A stretch of DNA of 64,000 nucleotides from assembly GCA_903855995.1 (NCBI GenBank), contig CAIOAN010000006.1, forward strand, positions 1 through 64,000, given 5' to 3'. The position numbers and the translations under genes are program-made. The notes beneath the pieces are model-generated. The model searched no databases. It had not been told where the DNA came from and saw only the letters and a list, made by a program, of their open reading frames with translations. How positions within the stretch are numbered: position 1 is the first letter of the stretch; each line of letters starts with the position of its first letter. Below are positions 37,795 through 47,167 of this stretch, piece by piece. The stretch comes from an uncultured Opitutia bacterium. Its GTDB lineage: Bacteria > Verrucomicrobiota > Verrucomicrobiia > Opitutales > UBA953.

Positions 37795-39483
37795 ATGACC
37801 GACGCCCATTCCTGCCGCCAACACTCCGCCATCGTCGTCGACGGCCCAGACCGCGCCCCCAGCCGAGCCATGCTCCGGGCGGTCGGCTTCACCGACGCCG
37901 ACTTCAAGAAGCCCGTCGTGGGCATCGCCTCGACCTGGTCGATGGTCACGCCCTGCAATATGCACATCAACCGGCTGGCGGACGAAGCCGTCAAGGGCGC
38001 CGACGCCGCGGGCGGCAAGGCGGTCATCTTCTGCACCATCACCGTCTCTGACGGCATTTCCATGGGCACCCCGGGCATGCGCTACTCTCTGGTCTCCCGT
38101 GAAATTATCGCGGATTCCATCGAGGCAGTGACCGGCGCCGAAGGCTTTGACGGCCTCGTCACCATCGGAGGCTGCGATAAGAACATGCCCGGTTGTGCCA
38201 TGGCCATGGCCCGGCTCAACCGCCCTTCCGTCTTCGTCTACGGCGGCACCATCGTCCCCGGCCTGCACCGGGGGCAGTCCGCCGACATCGTCACCGTCTT
38301 CGAAGCCGTCGGCAAGCATGCTGGCAAACAGATCGGCGAGAGCGAACTTCGGGAGATTGAAGTCTGTTCAATCCCGGGCGAAGGCTCGTGCGGCGGCATG
38401 TATACCGCCAACACCATGGCCTCCGCGATCGAAGCCCTCGGCCTCAGCCTCCCGGACAGTTCCGCGCAGCTGGCGAACTCCCACGCCAAACTCGCCGACT
38501 GCGAGCGGGCGGGCAAGGCCGTGCTGGAACTAATCAAGCGCAACATCCGTCCGTCGGACATCCTCTCGCTGGCCGCGTTTGAGAATGCCATCACCGTCGT
38601 GATCGCGCTGGGCGGCTCCACGAACGCCGTGCTGCACCTCATCGCGATGGCCCATTCCGCGGGCATCAAACTCACGCTCGAAGATTTCGAACGCGTCGGC
38701 CGCAAGGTACCCGTGCTCGCCGACCTCAAGCCCAGCGGAAAATATAACATGGCCCACTTCGTGCGCATCGGCGGCCTGCAGCCGCTGCTCAAGATGCTCC
38801 TCGATAAAGGCCTCCTGCACGGCCACTGCATGACCGTGACCGGCAAGACCGTCGCCGAGAATCTCGCCAACGTCGGCAGCTACGCCGCCGACCAGGACGT
38901 CGTACGCCCCTTCTCGAATCCGATCAAGCCCGACAGCCACCTGCGCATCCTCCGCGGCAATCTCGCCCCGCAGGGTTCAGTCGCCAAGATCTCCGGCAAG
39001 GAAGGCAACGCCTTCACCGGCAAAGCCATCGTCTACGAATCTGAAGAAGCCTCCCTGCGCGGCATCCTCGACGGCGAAGTGAAAGACGGTCACGTCATCG
39101 TGATCCGCAACGAAGGCCCCAAGGGCGGACCCGGCATGCGCGAGATGCTCGGACCGACGAGCGCCGTCATGGGCAAAGGCCTCGGCAAGACCGTCGCACT
39201 CATCACGGACGGACGTTTCTCCGGCGGCTCACACGGCTTCGTCGTCGGCCATATCACGCCTGAAGCTGCCGTCGGCGGCGTGCTCGCGGTCGTGCAGAAC
39301 GGCGACACCATCACCATCGATGCGCAGAACAACGAGATCAACCTGGTCGTGTCGGCGGAGGAAATCACCCGCCGCCTGAAATCCTGGAAGGCCGAACCGT
39401 GCAAAGAAAAGCGCGGTACGCTGGCGAAATACGCCAAGCTGGTCTCGTCGGCTTCCGACGGCGCCATCACCGACGGAGACTAA
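37795..39483 (+). CDS. ilvD: Dihydroxy-acid dehydratase
   Basis: Dehydrates the dihydroxy acid precursors of valine, leucine and isoleucine. It is 562 residues from ATG 37795 (MTDAHSCRQ). The iron-sulfur cysteines are visible in [17 protein letters not shown] and [14 protein letters not shown]. The C-terminal domain has [27 protein letters not shown] with the catalytic Ser. The frame stays open far upstream over scpB, but that is shadow. No T-box or leader peptide is seen in the short upstream region. A terminator follows. Confidence 0.96.
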   Translation: MTDAHSCRQHSAIVVDGPDRAPSRAMLRAVGFTDADFKKPVVGIASTWSMVTPCNMHINRLADEAVKGADAAGGKAVIFCTITVSDGISMGTPGMRYSLVSREIIADSIEAVTGAEGFDGLVTIGGCDKNMPGCAMAMARLNRPSVFVYGGTIVPGLHRGQSADIVTVFEAVGKHAGKQIGESELREIEVCSIPGEGSCGGMYTANTMASAIEALGLSLPDSSAQLANSHAKLADCERAGKAVLELIKRNIRPSDILSLAAFENAITVVIALGGSTNAVLHLIAMAHSAGIKLTLEDFERVGRKVPVLADLKPSGKYNMAHFVRIGGLQPLLKMLLDKGLLHGHCMTVTGKTVAENLANVGSYAADQDVVRPFSNPIKPDSHLRILRGNLAPQGSVAKISGKEGNAFTGKAIVYESEEASLRGILDGEVKDGHVIVIRNEGPKGGPGMREMLGPTSAVMGKGLGKTVALITDGRFSGGSHGFVVGHITPEAAVGGVLAVVQNGDTITIDAQNNEINLVVSAEEITRRLKSWKAEPCKEKRGTLAKYAKLVSSASDGAITDGD

Positions 39484-39503
39484 TCGCCCCGCGAGGCGGA
39501 CTG

Positions 39504-39540
39504 AGGGGCGGTCGCCACGGGCGACTCGCCCCTTTTTATT
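39504..39540 (+). terminator. Intrinsic terminator after ilvD
   Basis: Left arm aggggcg-gtcgcc and right arm ggcgac-t-cgcccct pair over 13 bases with one bulged T and a 3-base loop, followed by TTTTTATT. It lies 20 bases after the ilvD stop. Confidence 0.88.
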
Positions 39541-39606
39541 TACCGGAGCCGCCCGAAGGCCCTTCCGATGTTGCCAAGCCCCCGGCCGGGCGGGAAATAT
39601 CCACCC

Positions 39607-41184
39607 GTGGAAAACTCGTTCGATCATTTCCGGAAGAACCTCCTGAACTTCCCGCAACTCGGTATCGCGCTCGATTTCAGCCGCGCTCCGGCTCCGGCCG
39701 GCTTCGAGGCCAGCATGGACGATGCGATGACGCGGGCTTTCGCCGACATGGCGGCGCTGGAAAATGGCTCCGTCGCGAATCCCGATGAGAAGCGGATGGT
39801 CGGCCACTACTGGCTCCGTGCCCCTGAACTCGCCCCGAACGCCCAGATCACCGCGGAAGTTAAAGTAGCGATCGCCGCCATCCAGGATTTCGCCCAGAAA
39901 ATTCACAACGGGCAGCTCAAAGGCTCGGCCGGTAAATTCACCGACCTGCTTTGCATCGGCATCGGCGGCTCGGCGCTGGGTCCGCAATTCGTGGCGGATG
40001 CGCTCGGCGGTAAGACGGATAAGCTGCGCGTCCACTTCATCGACAACACCGACCCCGACGGTATCGATCGCATCTTTGACACCTTGGGCAACCGCCTGGG
40101 CTCCACGCTGGCGATTGTGACCTCAAAATCCGGGAGCACCCCCGAGCCGCGCAACGGCCAGATCGAAGCCGCCCTCCGCTGGAAGCAGGCTGGCCTGTCC
40201 TTCGCGCAGCACGCCGTCGCCGTCACTGGCGAAGGCAGCCAACTGGATAAAGTCGCGGTCGGCGAAAAGTGGCTCGCCCGCTTTCCCATGTGGGATTGGG
40301 TCGGCGGACGCACGAGTGAGATCGGCCCCGTGGGCCTCTTGCCGGCGGCCCTGCAAGGCATCGACATCACCGGCATGCTCAACGGCGCCCGCGAGATGGA
40401 TGCACTCACCCGCGTGCCGGACTCCGGCGCGAACCCCGCTGCCCGCCTGGCGCTCGCATGGCACCACCTCACGGACGGCCGCGGCTCCAAGGCCATGGTC
40501 GTGCTTCCTTACAAAGATCGCCTAATCCTCTTCTCGCGCTACCTGCAGCAACTCGTCATGGAATCCTTGGGTAAGGAACTGGACCTCCAAGGTCGTAAGG
40601 TTCTCCAAGGCCTCACCGTCTACGGCAACAAAGGCTCCACCGACCAACACGCCTATGTCCAACAGCTGCGCGACGGTGTGAATAACTTCTTCGCCCTCTT
40701 CATCGAAGTCCTCAAGGACCGCGAGGGGCCGTCGATTGAGGTCGAGCCGGGCGTTTCCTCGGGCGACTACCTCCAGTCCTTCCTCCTTGGCACCCGCGAC
40801 GCCCTCTCCGGAAGCGGACGTGCCAGCATCACCCTGACCATCAATGAGGTGGACGCTCGGTCGGTCGGGATGCTCATCGCTCTCTTTGAGCGAGCGGTTG
40901 GTCTTTACGCCAGTTTACTCGGCATCAACGCCTACCATCAACCCGGCGTGGAAGCCGGAAAAAAGGCCGCTTCAGACACACTTAAAGTGCGCGCCCAAGC
41001 CATCGCCACCCTCGCCCAGAATAAGGGCAAATCCCTCAGCACCACACAGGTTTGCGAGCAAATTGGTCTTGTGGGGAAAGAGGAATTGGTGTTTAAAGTG
41101 CTCCTGCACGTTTCGTCCAACCCCGGTCCTGTTTCCCGACAGGAAAGCTCCGATCCCGGCAAGACCCTTTTTAGTCATTCCTAA
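39607..41184 (+). CDS. pgi: Glucose-6-phosphate isomerase
   Basis: Interconverts glucose-6-P and fructose-6-P. From GTG 39607 ([11 protein letters not shown]) it is 525 residues; an ATG 13 codons earlier (39568) is possible but its residues look non-conserved. Two SIS sugar-isomerase folds: [31 protein letters not shown], then [16 protein letters not shown], and the C-terminal lysine region [14 protein letters not shown]. It is closer to the bacterial PGI with a C-terminal extension (THREE-helix-like [16 protein letters not shown]). Confidence 0.9.
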   Translation: MENSFDHFRKNLLNFPQLGIALDFSRAPAPAGFEASMDDAMTRAFADMAALENGSVANPDEKRMVGHYWLRAPELAPNAQITAEVKVAIAAIQDFAQKIHNGQLKGSAGKFTDLLCIGIGGSALGPQFVADALGGKTDKLRVHFIDNTDPDGIDRIFDTLGNRLGSTLAIVTSKSGSTPEPRNGQIEAALRWKQAGLSFAQHAVAVTGEGSQLDKVAVGEKWLARFPMWDWVGGRTSEIGPVGLLPAALQGIDITGMLNGAREMDALTRVPDSGANPAARLALAWHHLTDGRGSKAMVVLPYKDRLILFSRYLQQLVMESLGKELDLQGRKVLQGLTVYGNKGSTDQHAYVQQLRDGVNNFFALFIEVLKDREGPSIEVEPGVSSGDYLQSFLLGTRDALSGSGRASITLTINEVDARSVGMLIALFERAVGLYASLLGINAYHQPGVEAGKKAASDTLKVRAQAIATLAQNKGKSLSTTQVCEQIGLVGKEELVFKVLLHVSSNPGPVSRQESSDPGKTLFSHS

Positions 41185-41205
41185 CCCCCCATTCCCCAAT
41201 ACCCC

Positions 41206-42132
41206 ATGAACAAGAAGCTCAATGCCTTCCTCCGCATCCTGACCGTCGTCGCCGCTGTGGCCGCTGGCGTTTTCGCCTTCCTCCTCAAAGGCAAGATGGA
41301 CGTTGCCCTCAAGAACACCGCCTGGGCTGTCGCGGATACCGAAGTCAAAGCCGGCAAGGATTTTGACGCCCGCATGACTTCCCTCGCCACCCTGCCCGCG
41401 CTCATCGACGGGAAGCGCAAGACCATCGTTGAACTCGAAACCTCCAAGAAGGAGCTCCAGGCCGACGTCGCCGACAAAAAGACCAAGATCGAAGGTCTCT
41501 CCGCCCAGAACACGACCCTCGAAGCCGAGCGCACTGATCTCACCCGCAAGAACGGGGAAATCTCCGCACAGTTGACCGACGCCAACAGCAAGAAGGACGG
41601 CGCCATCGCCGAGCTCGCCACCTCCAAGGAAGAACTCGTGAAGGAAAAGGAAAAGTCTGCCGCCATGTTCTCCAAGGAACAGCTCGCTGAAATCGAAGCC
41701 AAGGCCACCAAGGCTGACGAAAAGGCCTCGGCCATCCTGGGCAAATATGTCGCCCTTCACTCCAAGGTCTCTGCCGCCATGGAAAGTTCCTCCCCCTTCG
41801 GCTTCCAGCGCGACCCGTTCGGCGAAGCCCCGAAAGACGGTGGTCCCATCAATGTCGCCGTCGAAGCCAGCGGTGAAACCCTGCTGACCAAGCTCGTCGC
41901 CGTCGATTCCAAGTCCGGCATCGTCGCCTTCTCCGTCGGCGAAAGCAGCGGCATCAAAGAAAAGTCCCTCTTCGAAGTCCGTATCGACGGCAAGAAGATC
42001 GGCAAGGTTCAGATTTCTTCCGTGAAGGGTGCTCTGTCCTTCGGCCAGATTCAGCCTGACTCCGACGTCGGCGCCTTCAGCACCGGCAGCATCGTCTCGC
42101 TCGTTCCTTCGACCAAACTCGCCAGCAACTAA
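41206..42132 (+). CDS. Membrane-anchored coiled-coil protein, unknown function
   Basis: A 308-residue protein. One N-terminal membrane helix (residues 9-27, LRILTVVAAVAAGVFAFLL) is followed by a coiled coil (about 70-175, lysine/glutamate/alanine heptads). Then comes a short disordered, proline-rich segment and a C-terminal beta-type domain (about 205-305, with VEASGETLLTKLVAVDSKSGIVAFSVGESSG). It probably faces the periplasm. Its stop shares one base with the start of the 55-residue lipoprotein (TAATG), so the two may work together in the envelope. No family recognised. Confidence 0.6.
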   Translation: MNKKLNAFLRILTVVAAVAAGVFAFLLKGKMDVALKNTAWAVADTEVKAGKDFDARMTSLATLPALIDGKRKTIVELETSKKELQADVADKKTKIEGLSAQNTTLEAERTDLTRKNGEISAQLTDANSKKDGAIAELATSKEELVKEKEKSAAMFSKEQLAEIEAKATKADEKASAILGKYVALHSKVSAAMESSSPFGFQRDPFGEAPKDGGPINVAVEASGETLLTKLVAVDSKSGIVAFSVGESSGIKEKSLFEVRIDGKKIGKVQISSVKGALSFGQIQPDSDVGAFSTGSIVSLVPSTKLASN

Positions 42133-42299
42133 TGAGCCTGCGTCTCCTCTCCGTTCTTGCCCTCCTGGCCTGCTTGCTTGGCTTGGCTGGTTGCGAGACC
42201 GTCGAGAAGCCCTCTGACTCGATGTTGCCTCAGTCCGCTCCTGCCAGCTGGCAGGGCGGTCTGCCCGGAGTCAACACTCCTGGCAGCGGTTTCCGCTGA
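42132..42299 (+). CDS. Small lipoprotein, 55 residues
   Basis: The signal peptide MSLRLLSVLALLACLLGLAGC ends in the lipobox LAGC, with the lipidated Cys at residue 21. The mature part of 35 residues is Ser/Pro/Gly-rich (ETVEKPSDSMLPQ... NTPGSGFR). It is translationally linked on both sides: its ATG shares a base with the previous stop, and its TGA shares the A with the rsmI ATG. Function unknown. Confidence 0.72.
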   Translation: MSLRLLSVLALLACLLGLAGCETVEKPSDSMLPQSAPASWQGGLPGVNTPGSGFR

Positions 42300-43027
42300 T
42301 GCACCCAGCCCATGATGGTCCGGTCGGTCGTCCTTCCGGGACGACAGGTCGGCTGTGGGTCGTGGCTACTCCACTCGGGAACCTCGGCGACATCACCGCA
42401 CGAGCCCGCGAGGCCATCGCGCAGTGCGACGCCGTGGCCTGCGAAGACACGCGCGTCACCGGCGGACTGCTTCGTCACTTAAACATCTCCAAGCCGATGC
42501 TCGCCTACCACGAGCATAACGAAAAGGAAGTCGCCGTGCAGATCGCCGAACGAATCGCTGGCGGCGCCCAGATCGCCCTGATTACCGACGCGGGCACCCC
42601 TGGCATCAGCGACCCGGGATTCCGCGTCACCCGCGAATGCCGCCGCCGCGGCCTGACGGTGACCCCTTTGCCTGGACCCTGTGCGATCGTCGCCCTACTC
42701 TCCGCATCAGGCCTGCCGACCAACGCCTTCCGCTTTGTCGGATTCTTGCCTCCCAAATCCGCCGCTCGCCGACGGTTCCTGGAATCCATTAAGGCAGCCG
42801 ATGAGACCGTCGTTTTGCATGAATCCTGCCATCGTATCAGCGACTTTCTGGACGAAATGCTCGAAGAGCTCGGTCCTCAGCGTGTCGTCTGCGTGGGGCG
42901 CGAAATGACCAAGCTGCACGAGACCATCCGCACCACCGCGCTGGTCGAATTAGTACCAGCGATGAAGGCCGGATCACTGAAAGGCGAGTTCACCGTAGCC
43001 ATCGCCCCGGTCGACTTCGTGCTCTGA
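42299..43027 (+). CDS. rsmI: 16S rRNA (cytidine-1402-2'-O)-methyltransferase RsmI
   Basis: Methylates the ribose of C1402 in the 30S decoding centre. A 242-residue tetrapyrrole-methylase-fold protein. The N-terminus is LWVVATPLGNLGDITARAREAIAQCDAVACEDTR. Other family marks are HEHNEKE, ALITDAGTPGISDPGFRVTRECR, VTPLPGPCAIVALLSASGLPTNAFRFVGFLP and CVGREMTKLHET. It is recognised without doubt. It starts within the stop of the 55-residue lipoprotein gene. Confidence 0.95.
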   Translation: MHPAHDGPVGRPSGTTGRLWVVATPLGNLGDITARAREAIAQCDAVACEDTRVTGGLLRHLNISKPMLAYHEHNEKEVAVQIAERIAGGAQIALITDAGTPGISDPGFRVTRECRRRGLTVTPLPGPCAIVALLSASGLPTNAFRFVGFLPPKSAARRRFLESIKAADETVVLHESCHRISDFLDEMLEELGPQRVVCVGREMTKLHETIRTTALVELVPAMKAGSLKGEFTVAIAPVDFVL

Positions 43028-43078
43028 GTCTTATCGCGGGTTGACCATGGCGGCCCGTCCGACGCATCCTATCAGCCA

Positions 43079-43690
43079 ATGGCGGGTTTCGACGACAGTC
43101 TGGTCCGCGAATATTTCGAGATGAACGGCTTCTTCGTGCGGCAATCCCGCAAGTACGCCGTGCAATCAAGGAGGAAGCGCGCCGACGAGGAGGGCGACCT
43201 CCTCGTGATCAATCCTTCCCCCCGGCGGGACGCCGTGGCGCCCTTCCAGCTCTTCAGTTCGGACCTACCCGCCATCGCCGCCGGCGTGGTCGCCGTGAAA
43301 GCCTGGCACACCACTAAGGCCATCACCCCGACGATGATCAAGAAAGGCGACCTCCTGGAGTTCGTCCGCAAGGAAGCCGTCGAGGCCGCCAAAGAAGCGT
43401 TCGCCGACCTGACGCCCACGGAAGGCCCGCCGCTGGCCAAAATCCTCGTGCTGCCGGGCATTCCCGCCCAGGAGCCTCAACGATCCGAGAGCATCACCCT
43501 GCTGCGGGAAAGCGGCGTCGACCACGTCCTCACCTTCCGGACGATTCTGGAGAATCTCGTGCAGGCCGTGGAATCCAATCAGAGCTACGCGAAATCTGAC
43601 ACCTTGCAGTTGCTTCGACTACTCCGCGTCTACGATATGGTCAAAGCCGCCCAACTGGAACTATTCGGTTCAGCCAATTCCCAGAAGTGA
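43079..43690 (+). CDS. Hypothetical protein between rsmI and lpxA
   Basis: A 203-residue soluble protein I do not recognise. The N-terminus has MAGFDDSLVREYFEMNGFFVRQSRKYAVQSRRKRADEEGDLLVINP, reminiscent of restriction-nuclease-like folds that begin E.....GF.V......D.......DL......P. The rest (HTTKAITPTMIKKGDLLEFVRKEAVEAAKEAF...AKILVLPGIP) has mixed alpha/beta character. The nuclease idea is speculation. Its TGA overlaps the lpxA GTG start, so it is part of the lpxA operon. Confidence 0.6.
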   Translation: MAGFDDSLVREYFEMNGFFVRQSRKYAVQSRRKRADEEGDLLVINPSPRRDAVAPFQLFSSDLPAIAAGVVAVKAWHTTKAITPTMIKKGDLLEFVRKEAVEAAKEAFADLTPTEGPPLAKILVLPGIPAQEPQRSESITLLRESGVDHVLTFRTILENLVQAVESNQSYAKSDTLQLLRLLRVYDMVKAAQLELFGSANSQK

Positions 43691-44466
43691 TTCACCCCAC
43701 CGCTCAGATCCATCCCTCCGCCCTCCTCGGCGAACAAGTCGAGGTGGGGCCGTATGCCGTGATCGAGGCCCGCACGAAAATCGGCCGGGGAGCCCGCATC
43801 GCCGCACATGCGATTATCAAAACGGGGACCGAACTGGGCGAAGGCGTGGCGGTCGATCATTTCGCCGTCGTCGGCGGCGACCCGCAGGACCTTTCCTTCG
43901 ACCGCTCCATCGTGTCGGGCGTTCACATCGGTGCGCACACAGTGATCCGTGAGCACGTCACCATCCACCGGGCCACGAAGCCGGACGCCCAGACGCTCAT
44001 CGGTGCGGACTGCCTCCTCATGGCGGGGGCGCATGTCGCACACGACTGCGTCCTCGGCGAGGCGGTCATCCTGGCCAACGGCTGCATGTTGGGCGGACAC
44101 GTGCAGGTAGGTGATAAAGCCTTTATCAGCGGCGGCGTCGCCGTGCATCAATTCTGCCGAATCGGCGGCGGCTCGCTGACCTCCGGCAACGCCGTAATCA
44201 CCGAAGACGTCCCCCCCAACGGCCTAGCACACGGTCGCAACCTTCTCGCGGGACTCAACCTTATCGGCTTGCGCCGACGCGCCGTCCCGGCTCCGGCGGT
44301 CGCCGAACTGAAGCGCGCCTACCATGCCGTGTATGCGACCTTCGGCGCCTGCCCCACCCTCGCGCAGAAGGCCCTCGCAGCGGGCGACTATCAGACCGCC
44401 GAAGCGCACGACTTCCTCAACTTCTTCCTCGGCGGCAAGCGTGGACGCTTCGCCTCACCCGAATGA
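43687..44466 (+). CDS. lpxA: UDP-N-acetylglucosamine O-acyltransferase LpxA
   Basis: First enzyme of lipid A synthesis. A 259-residue left-handed beta-helix of hexapeptide repeats. IHPTAQIHPSALLGEQVEVGPYAVI starts the helix. The catalytic His lies in the VAHDCVLG region (MAGAHVAHDCVLGEAVIL). The C-terminal helix bundle has GLNLIGLRRRAV. The start is GTG 43687, overlapping the previous stop; it overlaps pdxA by 4 bases. It indicates an LPS-bearing outer membrane. Confidence 0.93.
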   Translation: MIHPTAQIHPSALLGEQVEVGPYAVIEARTKIGRGARIAAHAIIKTGTELGEGVAVDHFAVVGGDPQDLSFDRSIVSGVHIGAHTVIREHVTIHRATKPDAQTLIGADCLLMAGAHVAHDCVLGEAVILANGCMLGGHVQVGDKAFISGGVAVHQFCRIGGGSLTSGNAVITEDVPPNGLAHGRNLLAGLNLIGLRRRAVPAPAVAELKRAYHAVYATFGACPTLAQKALAAGDYQTAEAHDFLNFFLGGKRGRFASPE

Positions 44467-45365
44467 GCCGCCTTCCCATCGCAGTAACCTGCGGCGACCC
44501 CGCAGGCGTGGGACCAGAGTTGCTGGCGGCCTGGCTGAAAGCCAATCCAGATGAAGCCGCTTCAATCGTGCCCATCGGGCCCGCCCATTGGATCACCCAG
44601 CTCGGGGTCGGCATCGCCGTCGGCCCAACCGACTTTCAGATCACGCCGGGCAAACCCAGCGCAGCCGGACAACTCATCGCCATCGAGGCCATGGAGCTCG
44701 CCGCCCGCGGCGCCACTGGCGGAAGATTCGCCGCCGTCGTCACCGGGCCCGTAAATAAAAAAGGCCTGGCCGACGTCGGCTACACTTTCCCGGGGCAGAC
44801 TGAATTCTTTGCCGCGCGCTGGAGCGGCCAACCCGTGATGGCTTTCGCCGGCGGCAAGATGACCATCGGGCTCGTCACTTGGCATATCCCGCTCTCCGAA
44901 GTGGCCCGCACCGTTACGGGCGCCGACATTCGCCGCACGGTGCTCGCGCTCATCGCCCTGCGCAAGCAACTCGGCGATCGTAAACCCCGGATCGCCGTCT
45001 GCGGGCTCAACCCGCACGCCGGCGAAGGCGGCCTACTTGGCAAGGAAGACGACGCCATCATCCGCCCCGCCGTGGAACTCCTGCGCGCCGAAGGGCACGA
45101 TGTCAGCGGACCCTTGCCGGGCGACACGGTCTTCCATCGACATCTCTTGGGCGAATTTGATGCCGTGGCCGCCATCTATCACGACCAAGGCCTCGCGCCC
45201 CTTAAATCCGTGGATTTCGCAACTGCGGCCAATCTCAGCCTCGGGCTTAAGCATGTGCGCACCAGCCCCGACCACGGGACCGCGTACGAAATCGCCGGCC
45301 AAGGCAAGGCGGACCGCGGCAGCTTCGATGCGGCGATGCGCCTCGCCCGAAAACTCTCGGAGTGA
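44463..45365 (+). CDS. pdxA: 4-hydroxythreonine-4-phosphate dehydrogenase PdxA
   Basis: A step of the DXP-independent branch leading to pyridoxal phosphate. It is 300 residues, slightly short but with all hallmarks: VTCGDPAGVGPELL at the N-terminus, VTGPVNKKGLADVG, TEFFAARW, metal-site histidines in GLVTWHIPLSEV and CGLNPHAGEGGLLGKEDD, and AIYHDQGLAPLKS with the third metal His. The C-terminal RTSPDHGTAYEIAG is standard. It overlaps both neighbours. Confidence 0.95.
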   Translation: MSRLPIAVTCGDPAGVGPELLAAWLKANPDEAASIVPIGPAHWITQLGVGIAVGPTDFQITPGKPSAAGQLIAIEAMELAARGATGGRFAAVVTGPVNKKGLADVGYTFPGQTEFFAARWSGQPVMAFAGGKMTIGLVTWHIPLSEVARTVTGADIRRTVLALIALRKQLGDRKPRIAVCGLNPHAGEGGLLGKEDDAIIRPAVELLRAEGHDVSGPLPGDTVFHRHLLGEFDAVAAIYHDQGLAPLKSVDFATAANLSLGLKHVRTSPDHGTAYEIAGQGKADRGSFDAAMRLARKLSE

Positions 45366-46159
45366 TGCGTCTGCTGCTCGTCTGGTTTCTTTCGCTAGGC
45401 GTGCTGGAGTCGGCCGACAACCGGATCGCCAGCTTCAGCCCGGGTGCGACGCAGACCCTCCTTGATCTCGGATGCTCCGCCGAAATCGTGGCGGCCACAC
45501 GGTGGTGCCCCCTGCCCAAGGAACACCCCGCCTCACGCACGTGCGACGTCTTTCAACCCGACCTCGAAAAACTCCTACTCACGAAACCGACGCTCGTGAT
45601 TCTGCCGCGCATGGCCAATCCGCTCTGGGCCGACAAATGCACCAAGGCGGGACTGCGTACCATCGTGCTGCATCCGGAGTCGAAAACTTCCTGCAGCCAA
45701 GACATCCAGCTCTTGGGCGAAGCAACTGGCCGGACCGAAGCTGCGGAGAAATACTCTGCCCTCCTGAAGAGTCGCCCGGCCCAACCGGGCAAGAAGATCA
45801 TCATCGTCTGGGATGGCGTGATGGCGGGGCCAGAAAGTTATCTCGCCGAACCCATGGCCGTCGCCGGATTTATTTCGGCCCTACCTCGAGGTAGTTGGGT
45901 GAAGTTTGACTGGGAGCTCCTGACCGCTGCCAGACCGGATGCCATCCTCTGGATTCAAAACAATGGAGCTAACAGCCCCATCGCGGATAGCCCCGATAAA
46001 GTCACGGAAATGGCCAAAATCCCCTCCGTCAAAGACCTGCCATGCCTAAAGGCGCGCCGAATTTACCAAGGCATGAGTGGCAATAACTGGTTGCCTGGCA
46101 GCGGGTTAACTAAAATATTGCCGGAGTTGGCACGAGTCAGAGAAATCCTCGGACCCTAG
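45365..46159 (+). CDS. BtuF-like periplasmic metal-chelate/B12-binding protein
   Basis: A 264-residue substrate-binding protein of the BtuF/FepB/FhuD fold. NRIASFSPGATQTLLDLGCSAEIVAATRWCPLP near the N-terminus and LVILPRMANPLWADKCTKAGLRTIVLHPES fit the helical-backbone binding fold. A short signal sequence (MRLLLVWFLSLGVLESAD) suggests export. It begins at ATG 45365 (or the GTG at 45362), overlapping pdxA. No permease or ATPase gene is adjacent, so it is an orphan binding protein. Ligand unknown. Confidence 0.7.
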   Translation: MRLLLVWFLSLGVLESADNRIASFSPGATQTLLDLGCSAEIVAATRWCPLPKEHPASRTCDVFQPDLEKLLLTKPTLVILPRMANPLWADKCTKAGLRTIVLHPESKTSCSQDIQLLGEATGRTEAAEKYSALLKSRPAQPGKKIIIVWDGVMAGPESYLAEPMAVAGFISALPRGSWVKFDWELLTAARPDAILWIQNNGANSPIADSPDKVTEMAKIPSVKDLPCLKARRIYQGMSGNNWLPGSGLTKILPELARVREILGP

Positions 46160-46218
46160 GGGGATTCACTATCCGGAACACCGCTGGGTCGATTGACAGC
46201 CACGGAATTGCGGAGAAG

Positions 46219-46461
46219 ATGTCTTTCACCATGAACTCCAAGTTCCTCAAACTCCTCGCCCTCACCGTTGGCATCCTCGCCCTCTCGGCCGCTTTCGTCA
46301 GCGCCCAGGAAAAGAAGGACGATGGCAAGTGCCCCAACTGCCCTTGCGAAAAGGAAAAGCCTAAGGCGATCGTCGCCGAAGAACCCAAGGCGATCGTCGC
46401 CGTGGATGAGCCGGCGAAAGAAGGCAAGTGCCCCTGCGAGAAGGAAAAGCCCAAGGCCTAA
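46219..46461 (+). CDS. Small secreted Cys/Lys-rich protein
   Basis: An 80-residue protein. The signal peptide (from the fifth codon, MNSKFLKLLALTVGILALS...VSA) is followed by a 45-residue mature part. It holds the word CPCEKEKPKA twice and PKAIVA twice, with CPNCPC at the start. Five cysteines are arranged as CxxCxC and CxC, which could bind a metal or form disulfides. No family recognised. A clear terminator follows. An alternative start is the upstream ATG (MSFTMNSK). Confidence 0.6.
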   Translation: MSFTMNSKFLKLLALTVGILALSAAFVSAQEKKDDGKCPNCPCEKEKPKAIVAEEPKAIVAVDEPAKEGKCPCEKEKPKA

Positions 46462-46480
46462 GGAAGGCCTCAGGTAATCA

Positions 46481-46510
46481 AAGGACGAACCACCCGGTTC
46501 GTCCTTTTTG
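46481..46510 (+). terminator. Intrinsic terminator after the Cys/Lys-rich gene
   Basis: A perfect 11-bp stem AAGGACGAACC/GGTTCGTCCTT, loop accc, followed by TTTTG. It lies 20 bases after the stop and also ends near the convergent HAD gene. Confidence 0.9.
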
Positions 46511-46515
46511 TTGGA

Positions 46516-47064
46516 CTAGAACTTCAAGCCCAGTTCGACGCGGACAAATTCAGGGAAATCCGCATGAATAGCAAAGCCCCGCTGGGCGGCCTGCAAAAGG
46601 TCTTCCGGCCTTGCCGCCCCGCTGCGCATGGCGCCTGAACGGATGCCGGCATTAAAGCCAGCCTCCCAATCCGAAATACGATCACCCGTCATCCATGAGC
46701 GGGCGGGGTCGATACCGTATTGAGCGACCTTCTCCAAAATAAATAGCGGGCTGGGCTTACGATAAACCGATGGCTCATCCGGCCGCTCTGGGGCAGCTTT
46801 GATTTCCAGAATGCCTGGTGCGGGCAAATCCAGCAGCTCCAGCATGCGACGATTGCAGGCTTCATATTGCTCCCAGGTAAAGATTCCGCGGTTAATGCCG
46901 CTCTGATTCGTCAGGATGAAAAGCAGGTAGCCTTCACGCAGGCAGGCGTGCAATGCCTCCTTAACCCCGGGAATCAGTTCAATCTGGTCCTCCCGGCAGG
47001 TGTGATGGTGGTCGCGGATCAGATTGCCGTCGCGATCGAGAAATAAGGCTGGGGGGCCAGACAT
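46516..47064 (-). CDS. HAD-IIIA phosphatase (GmhB/HisB-N-like)
   Basis: A 182-residue phosphatase from ATG 47064 (MSGPPALFLDRDGNL). HAD motif I is FLDRDGN with both catalytic Asp residues. Motif II is FILTNQSGINRG, motif III is RKPSP and motif IV is TGDRISDWEAG. GmhB (heptose-bisphosphate) and HisB-N enzymes carry a zinc-binding Cys/His loop just before RKP. Here that stretch reads KAAPERPDEPSVYRKP with no Cys or His. It might act on heptose or another sugar bisphosphate; substrate unknown. Confidence 0.8.
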   Translation of the reverse strand: MSGPPALFLDRDGNLIRDHHHTCREDQIELIPGVKEALHACLREGYLLFILTNQSGINRGIFTWEQYEACNRRMLELLDLPAPGILEIKAAPERPDEPSVYRKPSPLFILEKVAQYGIDPARSWMTGDRISDWEAGFNAGIRSGAMRSGAARPEDLLQAAQRGFAIHADFPEFVRVELGLKF

Positions 47065-47167
47065 GGCCTTAACCAAACAAACATGCCCACAATCGCAAGG
47101 TAATGGAAAGGGGGCTTGACCGAGGGGGCTGGAGGGGTAGAACCGACCCTCATCCCAGCGTAGAACC

